Of a stretch of DNA of 64,000 nt, positions 48,718 to 59,784 are shown piece after piece. The stretch is from Rhodococcus ruber NBRC 15591. GTDB lineage: Bacteria; Actinomycetota; Actinomycetes; Mycobacteriales; Mycobacteriaceae. Where the stretch lies: contig NZ_BCXE01000014.1 in the NCBI RefSeq assembly GCF_001894945.1, positions 62,001-126,000 of the forward strand. The letters are read 5' to 3'. Position numbers and translations under genes: made by a program. The notes under the pieces were generated by a model. It ran no database searches. It had not been told where the DNA came from and worked only from the letters and a program-made list of their open reading frames with translations. Within the stretch, counting starts at the first letter, position 1. Every line of letters starts with the position of its first letter.

Positions 48718-51447
48718 TCACGCCGCATCGACCGCGACGACACCGCGCCGGATCGCGCCGATCGCGCGGGCGGCCGTCTTGGCGAGCTGCGGGTCGACGG
48801 CGCCGGTGCGGATCTGATCGAGCAGATCGATGACCTGCCGGCACCAGCGCACGAAATCGCCCGCCGACAGGTCACGTCCGGCGGTGCCGGCGGCGAGCAG
48901 AGCCTCGGTCAACGACTGGGTGCTCACCCACGTGTAGATGGCGTCGACGAATCCGGGATCCGGTTCCCGGGTCGGGGGCAGCTTGAAGCGGACCTCGTCG
49001 GCGCGCAGCTGTCCGCACAGACGGACGGTGTCGGCGAGCGCGCGACGCAGCGGCCCGGTCGGCCCGTACTCGGTGGCGCCCTCCTCGGCGCGGGCTTCGT
49101 ACACCACGGCCGAGACGACCGCGGCGAGCTCGGCGGGCGAGAGCCCGGCCCACACCCCGTGGCGCAGGCATTCGGCGACCAGCAGGTCGCTCTCGCTGTA
49201 GATGCGGGCGAGCCGCTCCCCCGCCTCGGTGGTCGACGGATCGTCGCCGGCGGTGAGGTAGCCCCGCTCGGTCAGCAACGCGACGATCCGCTCGAAGGTG
49301 CGTGCGAGGGAATTGGTGGTGGCCGCGGATTGGCGGCGCATCTGGGCCACCTCCCGGCCCAGCCGGTTGTAGCGTTCCCCGAGCCGGGCGAGACGGTCGA
49401 GATCGGGATGCTGGTGGGCCGGATGCCGGCGCAGCCGCCGCCGCAGCGTGTCGATTTCGCGGCTGTCGCCGTGCTTGGCGCGCTTGGGTCGGCGCGGCGC
49501 GGAAATCCCGGTGCTGCGCAGCGCCGATGCGAGGTCCCGGCGGGCCCGGGCGGTGCGGGCGTCGGCGTGTCGGGGCAGCCGGAGCTTCCCCAATGCGGTC
49601 GCCGGGGCCGGGAAGTCCGCGGCCGACACCCGGCCGGACCAGGCGTCCGCGGTGACCACGAGCGGCCGGGGATCGGTGACATCGGTGTCGGTCTCGAGGA
49701 CGACGGCCAGGCCGGTGCGTCGGCCGCCGGGGATGGCGACGATGTCGCCGCGGCGCAGCGCGAGCAGCGACGCGACCGCCGCCTGCCGGCGGTCCTGCCG
49801 CGCCTGGCGTTCGCGGGCACGTTCGAGCTGGGTCAGTTCCTCGCGCAGCTGCAGGTAGTCGAGGATTTCGCCGTCCTCGCCGCCGAGCTGGTCGCGCAGC
49901 TTGGCGAGGGCCTTCTCGTTGCGCTCGATGCCACGGGTCAGGCCGACGACCGACTTGTCCGCCTGGAACTGCGCGAAGGACCGTTCCAGCAGTGCCCGCG
50001 AGTGTTCGGCGCCGACCGCGTCGATCAGGTTGACCGCCATGTTGTACGACGGTCGGAACGAGCTGCGCAGCGGGAACGTGCGGGTGGAGGCGAGCCCGGC
50101 GACGTCGGCGGGCTCGAGACCCGGCTGCCACAGCACCACCGCGTGGCCCTCGACGTCGATGCCGCGCCGTCCGGCCCGCCCGGTGAGCTGGGTGTACTCG
50201 CCCGGGGTGAGTTCGGCGTGGGTTTCGCCGTTGTACTTGACCAGCTTCTCGAGCACCACGGTGCGGGCCGGCATGTTGATGCCCAGGGCGAGGGTTTCGG
50301 TGGCGAACACCGCGCGCACCAGGCCGCGGACGAACAGATCCTCGACGGTGTGCCGGAACGCCGGGAGCATGCCGGCATGGTGGGCGGCGATGCCGCGTTC
50401 GAGGGCGGCGCGCCACTCCCGGAAGCCGAGCACCTCGAGGTCGGCGCGCGGCAGGTCGCCGGTGTGCTCGTCGACGACCGCCCGGATCTGCGCGATCTCG
50501 GCCTCGGAGGTCAGGTGCAGCCCGGCGCGCAGGCACTGACCGACGGCGGCGTCGCAGCCGGCGCGGCTGAAGACGAACGTGATCGCCGGCAACAACCCTT
50601 CCCGGTCGAGGCGGGCGACGACCTCCGGGCGCGGCAGCGGCCGGAACCCGATGCGCCCGCGGGGCCCGCCCCACCGGCCGGCCGAGTCGAGGGCGGCGCG
50701 GCGGCGCACCTGCTCGACGAGTTCCCGGTTGACCACGACCCCGCGGCGACCGGTGCCGTCCGCCGCGTCCGGGTGTGCGGCGGATTCGAACAGGTCGAAG
50801 ATGCGGGGACCGACCATGACGTGCTGGTGCAGCGGAATGGGCCGCACCTCGTCGACGACGACGGCGGTGTCCCCGCGCACGGTCTCCATCCAGTCACCGA
50901 ACTCCTCGGCGTTGGAGACGGTCGCGGACAGGCTGACCAGGCGCACGTCCTCGGGCAGGTGCAGGATGACCTCCTCCCACACCGCGCCGCGGAACCGGTC
51001 GGCGAGGAAGTGCACCTCGTCCATCACCACGTGGGTCAGCCCGATCAGGGTGGTCGAGGACGCGTAGAGCATGTTGCGCAGCACCTCGGTGGTCATCACC
51101 ACCACCGGGGCGTCCGGGTTGACGGACTGATCACCGGTGAGCAGCCCGACCGCGGCCTTGCCGTAGCGGGCGACCAGATCGGCATACTTCTGGTTGCTCA
51201 GTGCCTTGATGGGGGTGGTGTAGAAGCACTTGCTGCCGGCACGCAGCGCCAGATGCACGGCGAACTCCCCGACCACGGTCTTGCCGGCGCCGGTGGGGGC
51301 GCACACGAGCACGCCGTGCCCGCCCTCGAGGGCGCGGCAGGCCTGCACCTGGAACGGGTCGAGCGGGAAGGGCAGCCCGGCGGTGAACTCGGCGAGCCGG
51401 GACGCCGGCGGGGGCGCGGTGGATCCGGTGTCGGGTGAATCGGTCAC
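48718..51447 (-). CDS. helY: Ski2/HelY-type DEAD/DExH helicase
   Basis: A 909-residue superfamily 2 ATP-dependent RNA/DNA helicase. Motif I is APTGAGKT (about residue 50), Ia TPIKALSNQKY, II DEVH (VVMDEVHFL), III SLSATVSN and VI QLTGRAGRRGID. The C-terminal half has an SH3-like insert and the DSHCT domain usual in the Ski2/HelY group. It corresponds to Rv2092c. The GTG start is 6 bp from the tatC stop, indicating cotranscription. The precise substrate in actinobacteria is not settled. Confidence 0.95.
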   Translation of the reverse strand: MTDSPDTGSTAPPPASRLAEFTAGLPFPLDPFQVQACRALEGGHGVLVCAPTGAGKTVVGEFAVHLALRAGSKCFYTTPIKALSNQKYADLVARYGKAAVGLLTGDQSVNPDAPVVVMTTEVLRNMLYASSTTLIGLTHVVMDEVHFLADRFRGAVWEEVILHLPEDVRLVSLSATVSNAEEFGDWMETVRGDTAVVVDEVRPIPLHQHVMVGPRIFDLFESAAHPDAADGTGRRGVVVNRELVEQVRRRAALDSAGRWGGPRGRIGFRPLPRPEVVARLDREGLLPAITFVFSRAGCDAAVGQCLRAGLHLTSEAEIAQIRAVVDEHTGDLPRADLEVLGFREWRAALERGIAAHHAGMLPAFRHTVEDLFVRGLVRAVFATETLALGINMPARTVVLEKLVKYNGETHAELTPGEYTQLTGRAGRRGIDVEGHAVVLWQPGLEPADVAGLASTRTFPLRSSFRPSYNMAVNLIDAVGAEHSRALLERSFAQFQADKSVVGLTRGIERNEKALAKLRDQLGGEDGEILDYLQLREELTQLERARERQARQDRRQAAVASLLALRRGDIVAIPGGRRTGLAVVLETDTDVTDPRPLVVTADAWSGRVSAADFPAPATALGKLRLPRHADARTARARRDLASALRSTGISAPRRPKRAKHGDSREIDTLRRRLRRHPAHQHPDLDRLARLGERYNRLGREVAQMRRQSAATTNSLARTFERIVALLTERGYLTAGDDPSTTEAGERLARIYSESDLLVAECLRHGVWAGLSPAELAAVVSAVVYEARAEEGATEYGPTGPLRRALADTVRLCGQLRADEVRFKLPPTREPDPGFVDAIYTWVSTQSLTEALLAAGTAGRDLSAGDFVRWCRQVIDLLDQIRTGAVDPQLAKTAARAIGAIRRGVVAVDAA

Positions 51448-51453
51448 AGGCGA

Positions 51454-52425
51454 CTAGAGGGTGTCGGAGTAGTCGGCGGACGCGGGCCCGGGCGGCGGCG
51501 TGGAGGTGGGCGCCGGCACCGGGGCCGGCGGGGTGATCGGCGAGCTCTCGTCGTCGTCGAGGTCACCCCAGCCCTGTTCCCGGTCGCGGCGGGCCCGGCG
51601 CTTGTCGTTGAGGCGGGCGATCTGGATGGCCAGCTCGAGCAGCACGGTCAGGGCCGCGGCCAGCGCCAGCATCGAGAACGGGTCCTGCCCCGGGGTGGCG
51701 ACGGCCGCGAAGACGAACATCGCCATGATCAGCCCCCGCCGCCACGCCTTGAGCTTGGCGTAGCTGAGGATCCCGACGGCGTTGAGGGCGACGATGACGA
51801 GGGGGATCTCGAAGGACACCCCGAAGATCACGAGCAGGTTGATGATGAACCCGAAGTACTCCGAGCCCGACAGCGCGGTGACCTGCACGTCGTTGCCGAC
51901 GGTGAGCAGGAACGACAACGCGTGCGAGACCACCAGGTAGGCCAGGACGGCGCCCGCGACGAACAGTGCCGCGCCGGAGACGACGAACCCGATCGCGTAG
52001 CGGCGTTCCTTCGCATACAGCCCGGGGGTGATGAACGCCCACAGCTCGTACAGCCAGATCGGGCAGGCGAGCACGATGCCCGCGGTCAGCGCCACCTTCA
52101 GCCGCAGCATGAACTGCTCGAACGGCCCGGTGGCGAGCAGCCGGCAGCTGTCGTCGGGGCTGATGTCGGCGCGCGCGGACGCCGGCAGATCACAGTAGGG
52201 GCCCCGCAGGATCTCGCCGAGGCTCGGCAGCCCGAACAGGCCGGTGCTGTACCAGACGAACCCGACGATCGTGGTGAGGACCACCGCGGCGAGGGCGATG
52301 AGCAGACGGGTGCGCAGTTCGTAGAGGTGCTCGACCAGCGACATGGTGCCGTCGGGATTGGTCTTGCGTCGGCTTCGACGCGGATCGAACGGGATGCGCA
52401 CGGTGCGGTTCTCAGCTCCTGTCAC
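51454..52425 (-). CDS. tatC: Sec-independent protein translocase TatC
   Basis: A 323-residue six-span membrane protein, the receptor of the twin-arginine translocase. Typical features: cytoplasmic [15 protein letters not shown] before helix 1, the EFFMLRLK-like block (here [13 protein letters not shown]), [30 protein letters not shown] and PGQDPFSML before the last helices. The C-terminal tail after residue 270 is charged and then Pro-rich, as in other actinobacteria. GTG start. It lies between tatA and helY in one direction. Confidence 0.96.
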   Translation of the reverse strand: MTGAENRTVRIPFDPRRSRRKTNPDGTMSLVEHLYELRTRLLIALAAVVLTTIVGFVWYSTGLFGLPSLGEILRGPYCDLPASARADISPDDSCRLLATGPFEQFMLRLKVALTAGIVLACPIWLYELWAFITPGLYAKERRYAIGFVVSGAALFVAGAVLAYLVVSHALSFLLTVGNDVQVTALSGSEYFGFIINLLVIFGVSFEIPLVIVALNAVGILSYAKLKAWRRGLIMAMFVFAAVATPGQDPFSMLALAAALTVLLELAIQIARLNDKRRARRDREQGWGDLDDDESSPITPPAPVPAPTSTPPPGPASADYSDTL

Positions 52426-52487
52426 GGCCGCCGGGATCAGCGGAGGACCGGGACATCCGCGCGGATGTCCCGGTCAGGGTAGTACGG

Positions 52488-52748
52488 TCAGGCCGAACGC
52501 GATTCGGGCTGCGACGTCTGCGTCTGCGGCTCCACGGGGGCCTGGGGCGGCTGGGCCGGCGGCAACGGGCTCGGAGCCGGCTGCTGCGCGGGGCGCGCAT
52601 CGTCGTTCTGCATCTCCTTGACCTCGCTCTTGAAGATGCGCAGCGACCGGCCGAGACCGCGAGCCGCATCGGGCAGCTTCTTCGAACCGAACAGGATGAT
52701 CACGACGATCGCGACGATGGCCCAGTGCCAGGGGCTCATTGCACCCAT
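52488..52748 (-). CDS. tatA: Twin-arginine translocase subunit TatA
   Basis: An 86-residue pore-forming Tat subunit: one N-terminal membrane helix ([19 protein letters not shown]), the [24 protein letters not shown] amphipathic helix and a Gln/Pro-rich acidic tail. The start at 52748 (MGAM) is chosen; a second in-frame ATG three codons later is equally possible. It is cotranscribed with tatC, 62 bp apart. Confidence 0.95.
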   Translation of the reverse strand: MGAMSPWHWAIVAIVVIILFGSKKLPDAARGLGRSLRIFKSEVKEMQNDDARPAQQPAPSPLPPAQPPQAPVEPQTQTSQPESRSA

Positions 52749-52843
52749 TATCAACCTCCACTGATCTGCTGGCGTCGATGCTACCGGACCGCCCTTGCCG
52801 CGGCGCGCCGCACAGGGGCGTTCACAGGGAGTTCGCAGCGGCT

Positions 52844-53818
52844 TCACACACCGTTCCCGGCGAGCGCGTCGTACGCCGTCAGCGCCGCCTGCGCCCGGTC
52901 CCGCACCGCCGCGACCAGCTCCGGCGGGCCGAGCACCCGCACCCCCGCGCCGAGGCCGACGGCCAGGCGCGCCATCCAGTCCAGCGACGCGTAGTGCATC
53001 ACCGCGTCGACGACGCCGTCCTCGTGGGCCTGCACATCGGTGAGCGGATAGTAGTCGAGCAGCCACCCGTAGCCGGACTCGATGCGCAACCGTGCCGCCG
53101 GCAGCGCCGGGTCCCCCGCGAACAGGTCGAGGTGGTCGTCCTCGTCCAGCGCCCGCTCGGGCGGATCCGCCGGTTCGTCGAGTTCGGTGGCGGCGTCGAT
53201 GCGGTCGAACCGGAACAGCCGCACCCCGTCGGCGGCGCGGCACCAGGCCTGCAGGTAGGTCTGCTCCCCGACCAGCACGATCCGGATCGGATCGACGTCG
53301 CGTTCGGACACCGCGTCGCGGGAGGCCGAATAGTAGGTCAGGTGCAGCGCCCGTCCGTGCTGCACGGCCGACCGCACCGTCGCCGCCACCGGATCCTCGG
53401 CGACCGGAGGTGTGGGGGCCGGGGGGCGGGCGGTGGCCGCGGCCGTGCCGGCCGCCGCCTCGATCTTCGCGATCGCCCCGAGCGCCGCGGTGGGGTCGAC
53501 CACACCGGGCATCTCCACCAGCGACCGCAACGCCACCAGCAGCGCCGTGGCCTCGGTGGACGTCAGCCGCAGCGGCCGGTCGATCCCGGCGGTGAAGGTG
53601 ACCACGATGCTGTCCTCGGAGAACGACAGATCGATCAGGTCGCCGGGACCGTAGCCGGGTAGCCCGCACACCCACAGCTGATTCAGGTCGTCCATGATCT
53701 GCTTCGGGGTGACCCCGAGATCGCGCGCGGCCTCGGCGGCGCTGATCCCCGGATGGGCCAGGAAGTAGGGCACCAGGTTCAGCAGCCGGGTCAGCCGACC
53801 GGACAGACGTGTGCTCAT
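52844..53818 (-). CDS. pafC: WYL-domain regulator PafC
   Basis: A 324-residue transcription factor with an N-terminal winged helix-turn-helix (about 1-70, [25 protein letters not shown]), a WYL sensor region (about 140-220; [37 protein letters not shown]) and the C-terminal WCX domain. With PafB it forms the PafBC activator of the LexA-independent mycobacterial DNA-damage response. The ATG overlaps the pafB stop (ATGA). Confidence 0.94.
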   Translation of the reverse strand: MSTRLSGRLTRLLNLVPYFLAHPGISAAEAARDLGVTPKQIMDDLNQLWVCGLPGYGPGDLIDLSFSEDSIVVTFTAGIDRPLRLTSTEATALLVALRSLVEMPGVVDPTAALGAIAKIEAAAGTAAATARPPAPTPPVAEDPVAATVRSAVQHGRALHLTYYSASRDAVSERDVDPIRIVLVGEQTYLQAWCRAADGVRLFRFDRIDAATELDEPADPPERALDEDDHLDLFAGDPALPAARLRIESGYGWLLDYYPLTDVQAHEDGVVDAVMHYASLDWMARLAVGLGAGVRVLGPPELVAAVRDRAQAALTAYDALAGNGV

Positions 53819-54855
53819 CGGTGCTCCCCCCGCTCGGCGGCCACGCCGCTGTTGGTGCCGGCGCCGGCCGCGACCGTCGGGGTGGCCAGCACCCGGGCCA
53901 GGGTGCGGCGCACCTCCTCGCGCAACTCCGGCGGGTCGAGCACCAGCGCGTCGGCGCCCTGCCCGGCGATCACCCGCCCGATCCACTCCCACGACCGCAC
54001 CGGCACGTCCAGGACCGTGCCGGGCCGGGCGCCCACCACGCGGCGCTCGTGCTCGGTGCCGAGCCGGCGCAGTTCGAATGCGCGCCCGTCCGCGACCCAC
54101 ACCCGGGCATGACCGGTCACGTCGCCGGTGGCGGTGGCGGCGCGGGCGTGCGCCCGCAGGTCCACCCCCTCGGGGATCCGCACGGCCCCGGCAGGACCGA
54201 ACTCGGTGATGTCGTCGTCGATCCGGGAGAGCCGGAAGGTGCGCGGCGCCCCCCGGTCCCGGTCGAACCCCACCAGATACCAGCGACCGTGCACCGTGAC
54301 CACCCCCCACGGCTCGACGGTGCGCTCGGTCCACGGGTCGGTCGGGGAACTGCGGTGCCGGAACCGCACCGCGCGGCGCGCGTCGACGGCGGCGAGCAGC
54401 CGCCCCAGCACCGGCTCGGAACCGCGACTGCGGGTGGGCATCGCGGTGATCGCGCCCGCCGGATCGGCATCGACCTGCACCCCGGCGGCGCGCAGCTTGA
54501 GCAGCGCGCCCTGCGCCGCGGAGGTGAGCTCCGGTGACTCCCACAGCGCCGCCGCCACCGCGACCGCCGCGGCCTCGGCGCTGGTCAGTTCGATCTCGGG
54601 CAGTTCGTAGGCGTCGCGGTTGATGCGGTAGCCCTCGACGGTGGAGAACCGGGACGGCATGCCGGTCTCGAGGGGGATCCCCAGATCGCGCAGCTCGTTC
54701 TTGTCGCGTTCGAACATGCGGCTGAACGCCTCGTCGCTGCCCGAGTCGTCGTATCCGGCGACGGAGGCGCGGATCTTCTCGGCGGTGAGGAACTGGCGGG
54801 TGGACAACAGGCAGATGACCAGGTTCACCAGCCGCTCGACTTTGGAATTCGCCAC
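53815..54855 (-). CDS. pafB: WYL-domain regulator PafB
   Basis: A 346-residue partner of PafC with the same layout: HTH ([23 protein letters not shown]), WYL domain ([30 protein letters not shown] region) and WCX domain. The GTG start is 7 nt from a TAGGCT -10, so pafBC have their own leaderless promoter although pafA lies only 80 bp upstream. Confidence 0.94.
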   Translation of the reverse strand: MANSKVERLVNLVICLLSTRQFLTAEKIRASVAGYDDSGSDEAFSRMFERDKNELRDLGIPLETGMPSRFSTVEGYRINRDAYELPEIELTSAEAAAVAVAAALWESPELTSAAQGALLKLRAAGVQVDADPAGAITAMPTRSRGSEPVLGRLLAAVDARRAVRFRHRSSPTDPWTERTVEPWGVVTVHGRWYLVGFDRDRGAPRTFRLSRIDDDITEFGPAGAVRIPEGVDLRAHARAATATGDVTGHARVWVADGRAFELRRLGTEHERRVVGARPGTVLDVPVRSWEWIGRVIAGQGADALVLDPPELREEVRRTLARVLATPTVAAGAGTNSGVAAERGEHR

Positions 54856-54862
54856 GCGGTGC

Positions 54863-54868
54863 AGCCTA
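54863..54868 (-). promoter_or_regulatory. -10 element TAGGCT, leaderless pafB
   Basis: Seven nucleotides before the GTG at 54855, inside the pafA-pafB gap. Confidence 0.55.
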
Positions 54869-54935
54869 ATCCCCCGCCCGCCGGTCGACCCGGTTACCGG
54901 ACGCCGGCCCCTCTGCCGGCGACCCCGGGGCGCTC

Positions 54936-56294
54936 CTACATCGAGGCGATGAGCCGTTCGACGCGTTCGTCGACCGAGCGGAACGGGTCCTTGCACAGGA
55001 CCGTGCGCTGCGCCTGATCGTTGAGCTTGAGGTGCACCCAGTCCACGGTGAAGTCGCGGCCCGCGTCCTGCGCGGCGGCGATGAAGTCGCCGCGCAGCTT
55101 CGCCCGGGTGGTCTGCGGCGGGGTGTGCACGGCCGCGTCGACGGACTCGTCGTCGGTCAGCCGCGTGGCCAGGCCCTTGCGCTGAAGCAGGTCGAACACC
55201 CCGCGCCCGCGTTTGATGTCGTGGTACGCCAGGTCCAGCTGGGCGATCTTCGGGTCGGACAGCTCCAGGTCGTAGCGGTCCTGGTAGCGCTGGAACAGCT
55301 TGCGCTTGATCACCCAGTCGACCTCGGTTTCGACCTTCGCGAAGTCCTGCGACTCGACCGCGTCGAGCACCCGGCCCCACAGATCCACCACCTGCTCGAC
55401 GTGCGGATCGGGTTCGCGGGTGCGCAGGTACTCCACCGCCCGGCCGTGATACTCGCGCTGGATGTCGAGGGCGCTGGCCTGCCGGCCACCGGCCAGGCGC
55501 ACCGGCCTGCGCCCGGTCAGGTCGTGGCTGACCTCCCGGATGGCCCGGATCGGATTGTCGAGCGCGAAGTCGCGGAACGCCACCCCGGCCTCGATCATCT
55601 CGAGCACCAGCGACGCGGAGCCGACCTTGAGCATCGTGGTGGTCTCGGACATGTTCGAGTCCCCGACGATCACGTGCAACCGCCGGTACTTCTCGGCGTC
55701 GGCGTGCGGCTCGTCGCGGGTGTTGATGATCGGCCGGGACCGGGTGGTCGCCGACGACACGCCCTCCCAGATGTGCTCGGCGCGCTGCGACAGGCAGAAC
55801 GTGGCCGCCTTGGGGGTCTGCAGCACCTTCCCGGCGCCGCAGATCAACTGCCGCGTCACCAGGAACGGCAGCAGCACGTCCGAGATGCGGGAGAACTCCC
55901 CCGCCCGCACCACGAGGTAGTTCTCGTGGCAGCCGTAGGAGTTGCCGGCCGAGTCGGTGTTGTTCTTGAACAGGTAGATGTCCCCGCCGATGCCCTCCTC
56001 GGCGAGGCGCTGCTCGGCGTCGATCAGCAGTTCCTCGAGCACCCGCTCGCCGGCGTGATCGTGCTCGACGAGCTGGAGAAGGTCGTCGCATTCGGCCGTG
56101 GCGTACTCCGGGTGCGACCCGACGTCCAGGTACAGGCGCGCCCCGTTGCGGAGGAACACGTTCGAGCTGCGCCCCCAGGACACCACCCGGCGGAACAGAT
56201 ACCGGGCGACCTCGTCCGGGCTCAGCCGCCGGTGCCCGTGGAAGGTGCACGTGACGCCGAACTCCGTCTCGATGCCCATGATTCGTCGCTGCAC
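54936..56294 (-). CDS. pafA: Pup-protein ligase PafA
   Basis: A 452-residue carboxylate-amine ligase of the glutamine synthetase fold, which joins the C-terminal glutamate of Pup to substrate lysines. Conserved: [19 protein letters not shown] at the N-terminus (catalytic Glu in IETEFG), [16 protein letters not shown] (Asp loop), [20 protein letters not shown] and [20 protein letters not shown]. The length equals that of M. tuberculosis PafA as remembered. The GTG start is supported by a TACTGT -10 six nucleotides upstream. Confidence 0.97.
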   Translation of the reverse strand: MQRRIMGIETEFGVTCTFHGHRRLSPDEVARYLFRRVVSWGRSSNVFLRNGARLYLDVGSHPEYATAECDDLLQLVEHDHAGERVLEELLIDAEQRLAEEGIGGDIYLFKNNTDSAGNSYGCHENYLVVRAGEFSRISDVLLPFLVTRQLICGAGKVLQTPKAATFCLSQRAEHIWEGVSSATTRSRPIINTRDEPHADAEKYRRLHVIVGDSNMSETTTMLKVGSASLVLEMIEAGVAFRDFALDNPIRAIREVSHDLTGRRPVRLAGGRQASALDIQREYHGRAVEYLRTREPDPHVEQVVDLWGRVLDAVESQDFAKVETEVDWVIKRKLFQRYQDRYDLELSDPKIAQLDLAYHDIKRGRGVFDLLQRKGLATRLTDDESVDAAVHTPPQTTRAKLRGDFIAAAQDAGRDFTVDWVHLKLNDQAQRTVLCKDPFRSVDERVERLIASM

Positions 56295-56300
56295 ACTTCG

Positions 56301-56306
56301 ACAGTA
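56301..56306 (-). promoter_or_regulatory. -10 element TACTGT, leaderless pafA
   Basis: Six nucleotides before the GTG at 56294. Confidence 0.55.
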
Positions 56307-56342
56307 CCGCGCGGAATCACCGAGCATGAGCCGCAACGGGAT

Positions 56343-56348
56343 TACCGT
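56343..56348 (+). promoter_or_regulatory. -10 element TACCGT, leaderless PAP2-kinase gene
   Basis: Seven nucleotides before the GTG at 56356; chosen over an ATG at 56326, which has no ribosome site. Confidence 0.5.
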
Positions 56349-56355
56349 CGAACCC

Positions 56356-57831
56356 GTGATGTTCGCCCCCGCACCGTTGACACGCCTGGACCGGTCCCTG
56401 TTCGCGGGCAGCGCCGCCCTGCGGCCCTCCCCCGCCGACCCCGTGCTGCGCGGCCTGAGCCGCGCCGCCGACCACGGTCGGCTGTGGCTGGGCTGCGCCG
56501 CGGCGTGCGCCGCGATGGGCGGACGGCCCCGGCGCGGCGCCGTCCGCGGCCTGCTGGCCCTGGGCGGGGCCAGCGCCCTGGCCAACGGGGTGCTCAAGCC
56601 GCTGCTGCCGCGCCGCCGCCCCCCGGCCCGGCAGGACGGGCCGCTGCGCCGCTCGCTGCCGACGCCACGCTCGTCGTCGTTCCCGTCCGGGCATTCGGCG
56701 TCGGCGGCGGCCTTCGCCACCGGGATGGCCCTCGAATCCCCGCTGGCGGGGGCCGTGCTCGCGCCGGTGGCCGCGGCGGTCGCCTACTCCCGGGTGCACA
56801 CCGGGGTGCACTGGCCGGCCGACGTGGTCACCGGCGTCGCCCTCGGCACGGCGGTGGCCCTGGCCACCCGGCGCTGGTGGGCGGTCCGCACCGAGGAGCC
56901 CGCCCGGCTGGGCCCACCCACCCCGGCCCCCGCCCTGCCGCAGGGCCGGGACCTGCTGGTGCTGGTCAACCCCGACGCGGGCCGGGACGACGGCGCGGAC
57001 GCGATCGCCGCGGCGCTGCCCCGGGCACGGGTGATCGTCCTCGACCCGGACCAGGAGTTCACCGCCCAACTCGACCGGTACGTCGCCGAGCACGCCCCCG
57101 CGGCGCTCGGCGTACACGGCGGGGACGGCACCGTGCGGGCCGCGGCCGGCGCGGCCGTGGCGCACGGCCTGCCGCTGGCGGTGTTCCCGGGCGGCACCCT
57201 GAACCATTTCGCGCGCGACGCCGGGCTGCTCGACCTGGAGCAGACCGTGCGCGCGGTCGAGCGCGGGCAGGCCCAGCGCGTGGATCTCGGCCGGGTACAG
57301 GTCGACAGGTCCGGGCCGGAGGGTGGCCCGGTGTTCGTCAACACCGCCAGCGTGGGCGGCTATCCGGACTCGGTGCGGCTGCGCGAACGCTGGGAGCCGC
57401 GGATCGGCAAGTGGCCGGCCGCCGCGGCGGCGTTGGCCGCGGTCCTCGCGACCGCGAGCCCGCTGCGGGTGTCGCTGGACGGGGTGCCCACCGCGGTGTG
57501 GTTGCTGTTCGTCGGCAACGGACGGTACGCACCGGACGATCGGGTGCCGATGTCACGGCCCCGCCTCGACACCGGGACCCTGGACGTGCGGTATCTGCGG
57601 GCCGATCTGCACTGGTCGCGGACGCGACTGCTCGCGGCCGCGGCCACCGGCAGCCTCGCCGGGTCCCCGATCCACGTGCGGCGCGATGCGCCGGCGCTGT
57701 CGGTGCGGGTGCGTGACGGGCGGGTCGCCCTGGCCACCGACGGTGAGGTCCTCGCCGAGGGCACGCGGTTCGAGTTCCGCAGCGCCCCCGGCGCGCTGAC
57801 CGTCTACCGGCCCGTCGATCAGGAACCCTGA
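56356..57831 (+). CDS. PAP2 phosphatase / diacylglycerol kinase-like fusion protein
   Basis: A 491-residue bifunctional lipid enzyme. The N-terminal PAP2 phosphatase domain (about 1-180) has the three signature motifs: [19 protein letters not shown] and [13 protein letters not shown]. The C-terminal DAGK/YegS-type lipid kinase domain (about 200-491) has [22 protein letters not shown] and [11 protein letters not shown]. Such fusions may recycle phosphatidic acid or polyprenyl phosphates. It is transcribed away from pafA and overlaps the 3' end of prcA by 13 bp in convergent orientation. Confidence 0.88.
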   Translation: MMFAPAPLTRLDRSLFAGSAALRPSPADPVLRGLSRAADHGRLWLGCAAACAAMGGRPRRGAVRGLLALGGASALANGVLKPLLPRRRPPARQDGPLRRSLPTPRSSSFPSGHSASAAAFATGMALESPLAGAVLAPVAAAVAYSRVHTGVHWPADVVTGVALGTAVALATRRWWAVRTEEPARLGPPTPAPALPQGRDLLVLVNPDAGRDDGADAIAAALPRARVIVLDPDQEFTAQLDRYVAEHAPAALGVHGGDGTVRAAAGAAVAHGLPLAVFPGGTLNHFARDAGLLDLEQTVRAVERGQAQRVDLGRVQVDRSGPEGGPVFVNTASVGGYPDSVRLRERWEPRIGKWPAAAAALAAVLATASPLRVSLDGVPTAVWLLFVGNGRYAPDDRVPMSRPRLDTGTLDVRYLRADLHWSRTRLLAAAATGSLAGSPIHVRRDAPALSVRVRDGRVALATDGEVLAEGTRFEFRSAPGALTVYRPVDQEP

Positions 57832-58595
57832 GCGGGCTCCGCTCCGTCCGCCCCGGCGGTGTCACTGCCCGCCCCGGCGGTGTCACTGCCCGGCAGCAAC
57901 TGGTCGAGCGCGGCGCCGGTGATGCGGCGGAACGCGCGGCGCGGGCGGGGCTTCTCGAGCACCGCCACCTCGAGTTCGGCGCGGCCGAGCACCCGGGTGC
58001 CGTTCTCGGGTCCGGCGGCGGGCACCTGCTGCAAGGCCTGCACTGCGACCTGCACCGCCTCGGCGAGGGACAGCCCCGGCCGGTACGACTCGCGTAGCGC
58101 GGTGGCGATGGGTTCGGTGTGCCCACCCATCACCACGAACTGCGGTTCGTCGACGATCGACCCGTCGTAGGTGATGCGGTACAGCTGCGCCGTGTCGGCG
58201 GACTCGGCGCGGCCGACCTCGGCGACGCAGATCTCCACCTCGTACGGCTTGGGCTGCTCGGTGAAGATGGTGCCCAGGGTCTGGGCGTAGGCGTTGGCCA
58301 GCGACCGCACGGTCACATCGCGCCGGTCGTAGGAATAGCCGCGCATGTCGGCGTGCACGATCCCGGCGCGCCGCAGGTTCTCGAACTCGTTGTACTTGCC
58401 GACCGCGGCGAATCCGATGCGGTCGTACAGTTCACTGACCTTGTGCAGGGCCTTCGACGGGTTCTCGGCAACGAACACCACCCCGTCGGCGTAGATCAGC
58501 ACGACCACACTGCGGCCCCGCGCGATGCCCTTGCGCGCCAGTTCCGAGCGATCGCGCATGATCTGCTCGGCGGACGCATAGTACGGCAGCGTCAC
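57819..58595 (-). CDS. prcA: 20S proteasome alpha subunit
   Basis: A 258-residue PrcA. The N-terminal gate and H0 helix ([29 protein letters not shown]) is followed by the Ntn fold without catalytic Thr. An [14 protein letters not shown] strand closes the fold and a flexible acidic tail follows (GSDTAG repeated twice). The GTG start overlaps the prcB stop. Alpha rings cap the core and dock Mpa through its C-terminal residues. Confidence 0.97.
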   Translation of the reverse strand: MTLPYYASAEQIMRDRSELARKGIARGRSVVVLIYADGVVFVAENPSKALHKVSELYDRIGFAAVGKYNEFENLRRAGIVHADMRGYSYDRRDVTVRSLANAYAQTLGTIFTEQPKPYEVEICVAEVGRAESADTAQLYRITYDGSIVDEPQFVVMGGHTEPIATALRESYRPGLSLAEAVQVAVQALQQVPAAGPENGTRVLGRAELEVAVLEKPRPRRAFRRITGAALDQLLPGSDTAGAGSDTAGADGAEPAQGS

Positions 58596-59458
58596 AGCGC
58601 ACCTCCCTGCCCGGACTCGGTGACGGTGCGGTCCGCGACGACGGTGCGGGCCAGCTCGGACAATGTCTGCTCCGGTACCTCGACAGCGCCGTCGGCGGTG
58701 ATGACCACCGCGGTGGGATAGATGCCGCGGGCGGTGTCCGGGCCGCCGGTGGCGGTGTCGTCGTCGGCGGCGTCGTAGAGGGCCTCGACGACGGTGCGCA
58801 GCGCCGCCGCCTGGTCCGCGTCGGCGCGGTAGAGCTTCTTGAGCGACGACTTGGCGAACAACGACCCCGAGCCCACCGCGTGGTAGCCGGCGCGCTCCTC
58901 GTAGCGGCCCCCCACCACGTCGTAGGACACGATCCGGCCGGCGCGCTGCGGGTCCGGCGCCTCGAGGTCGTAGCCGACCAGCAGCGGGACCACCGCCAGG
59001 CCCTGCATCGCGGCCCCGAGGTTGCCGCGCACCATCGACGACAACCGGTTGGCCTTACCGTCGAAGGTCAGCGGGACACCTTCGATCTTCTCGTAGTGCT
59101 CGAGTTCCACCGCGAACAGGCGCACGAGCTCGACGGCCAGCCCGGCGGTGCCGGCGATCCCGGCCGCGGAGTAGCTGTCGGTGACGAACACCTTCTGCAC
59201 GTCCCGGCTGGCCACCATGTTGCCCATGGTGGCGCGCCGGTCACCGGCGATCAGCACCCCACCGGCGAACGTCACCGCGACGATCGTGGTGCCGTGCGGG
59301 GCGATGTCCGCGTCGGCGCCGCGCAGCCCGGGACGGTTCTCCGGCAGCAGTTCCGGCGCGTGCAGGCGCAGGTGGTCGGAGAACGAGGACAGCGGGGAAC
59401 CGAACGGCATGTGCGGCGGGTGGACGGGGAACGGGATCGGCGAACGCTCCGCTGTCAC
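58592..59458 (-). CDS. prcB: 20S proteasome beta subunit
   Basis: A 288-residue PrcB precursor. A 56-residue propeptide is followed by the catalytic N-terminal threonine T57 in [10 protein letters not shown]. The [12 protein letters not shown] block and the later [15 protein letters not shown] complete the Ntn-hydrolase fold. Autocleavage at G56-T57 activates the core. The GTG start overlaps the pup stop by 4 bp. Confidence 0.97.
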   Translation of the reverse strand: MTAERSPIPFPVHPPHMPFGSPLSSFSDHLRLHAPELLPENRPGLRGADADIAPHGTTIVAVTFAGGVLIAGDRRATMGNMVASRDVQKVFVTDSYSAAGIAGTAGLAVELVRLFAVELEHYEKIEGVPLTFDGKANRLSSMVRGNLGAAMQGLAVVPLLVGYDLEAPDPQRAGRIVSYDVVGGRYEERAGYHAVGSGSLFAKSSLKKLYRADADQAAALRTVVEALYDAADDDTATGGPDTARGIYPTAVVITADGAVEVPEQTLSELARTVVADRTVTESGQGGAL

Positions 59459-59646
59459 TGGCCGCCCTTCTGCACGTACGCACGCACGAAGTCCTCGGCG
59501 TTCTCCTCGAGCACGTCGTCGATCTCGTCGAGCAGGTCGTCGGTCTCGGCCGCGAGCTTCTCGCGTCGTTCCTGACCGGCACCGCCGTCGCCGACGACCT
59601 CGTCGTCGTCGCCTCCGCCACCGCGTGTGGTCCGCTCCTGAGCCAT
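59455..59646 (-). CDS. pup: Prokaryotic ubiquitin-like protein Pup
   Basis: A 63-residue disordered modifier: [17 protein letters not shown], the Mpa-binding coiled-coil stretch [20 protein letters not shown] and the C-terminus RAYVQKGGQ. It ends in Gln, so Dop must deamidate it to Glu before PafA can use it. A perfect GAGGAGG lies 9 nt upstream of the ATG. First gene of pup-prcB-prcA. Confidence 0.98.
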   Translation of the reverse strand: MAQERTTRGGGGDDDEVVGDGGAGQERREKLAAETDDLLDEIDDVLEENAEDFVRAYVQKGGQ

Positions 59647-59722
59647 AGCGGTCGACCTCCTCGTTCGTTCGTGGGGCCCGCCCCGGCCGCGACCGGCGCG
59701 AGCACCGACTGCTCGGACCTCC

Positions 59723-59728
59723 ACCCTA
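59723..59728 (-). promoter_or_regulatory. Likely -10 (TAGGGT) of pup-prcB-prcA
   Basis: Lies 76 nt upstream of the pup ATG and just downstream of a hairpin that could end the dop message. An inverted repeat CTGCTCGG/CCGAGCAG brackets it (59709-59716 and 59729-59736). No -35 was recognised. Confidence 0.4.
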
Positions 59729-59738
59729 CCGAGCAGAT

Positions 59739-59769
59739 GCGACACTCCGCGCGACTACGCGCGTGTCGC
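59739..59769 (-). terminator. Hairpin downstream of dop
   Basis: GCGACA/TGTCGC outer pairs and CGCGCG/CGCGCG inner pairs with a 3-nt bulge and an ACTA loop, 16 bp after the dop stop. It suggests dop and pup are at least partly separate transcripts. Confidence 0.5.
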
Positions 59770-59784
59770 GCCCGCCCGGGCGGG

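Noticed and set aside
48131-48817. Plus-strand Leu-rich frame
   Set aside because: It is the complement of the Gln/Pro/Gly repeat codons of the minus-strand membrane protein.
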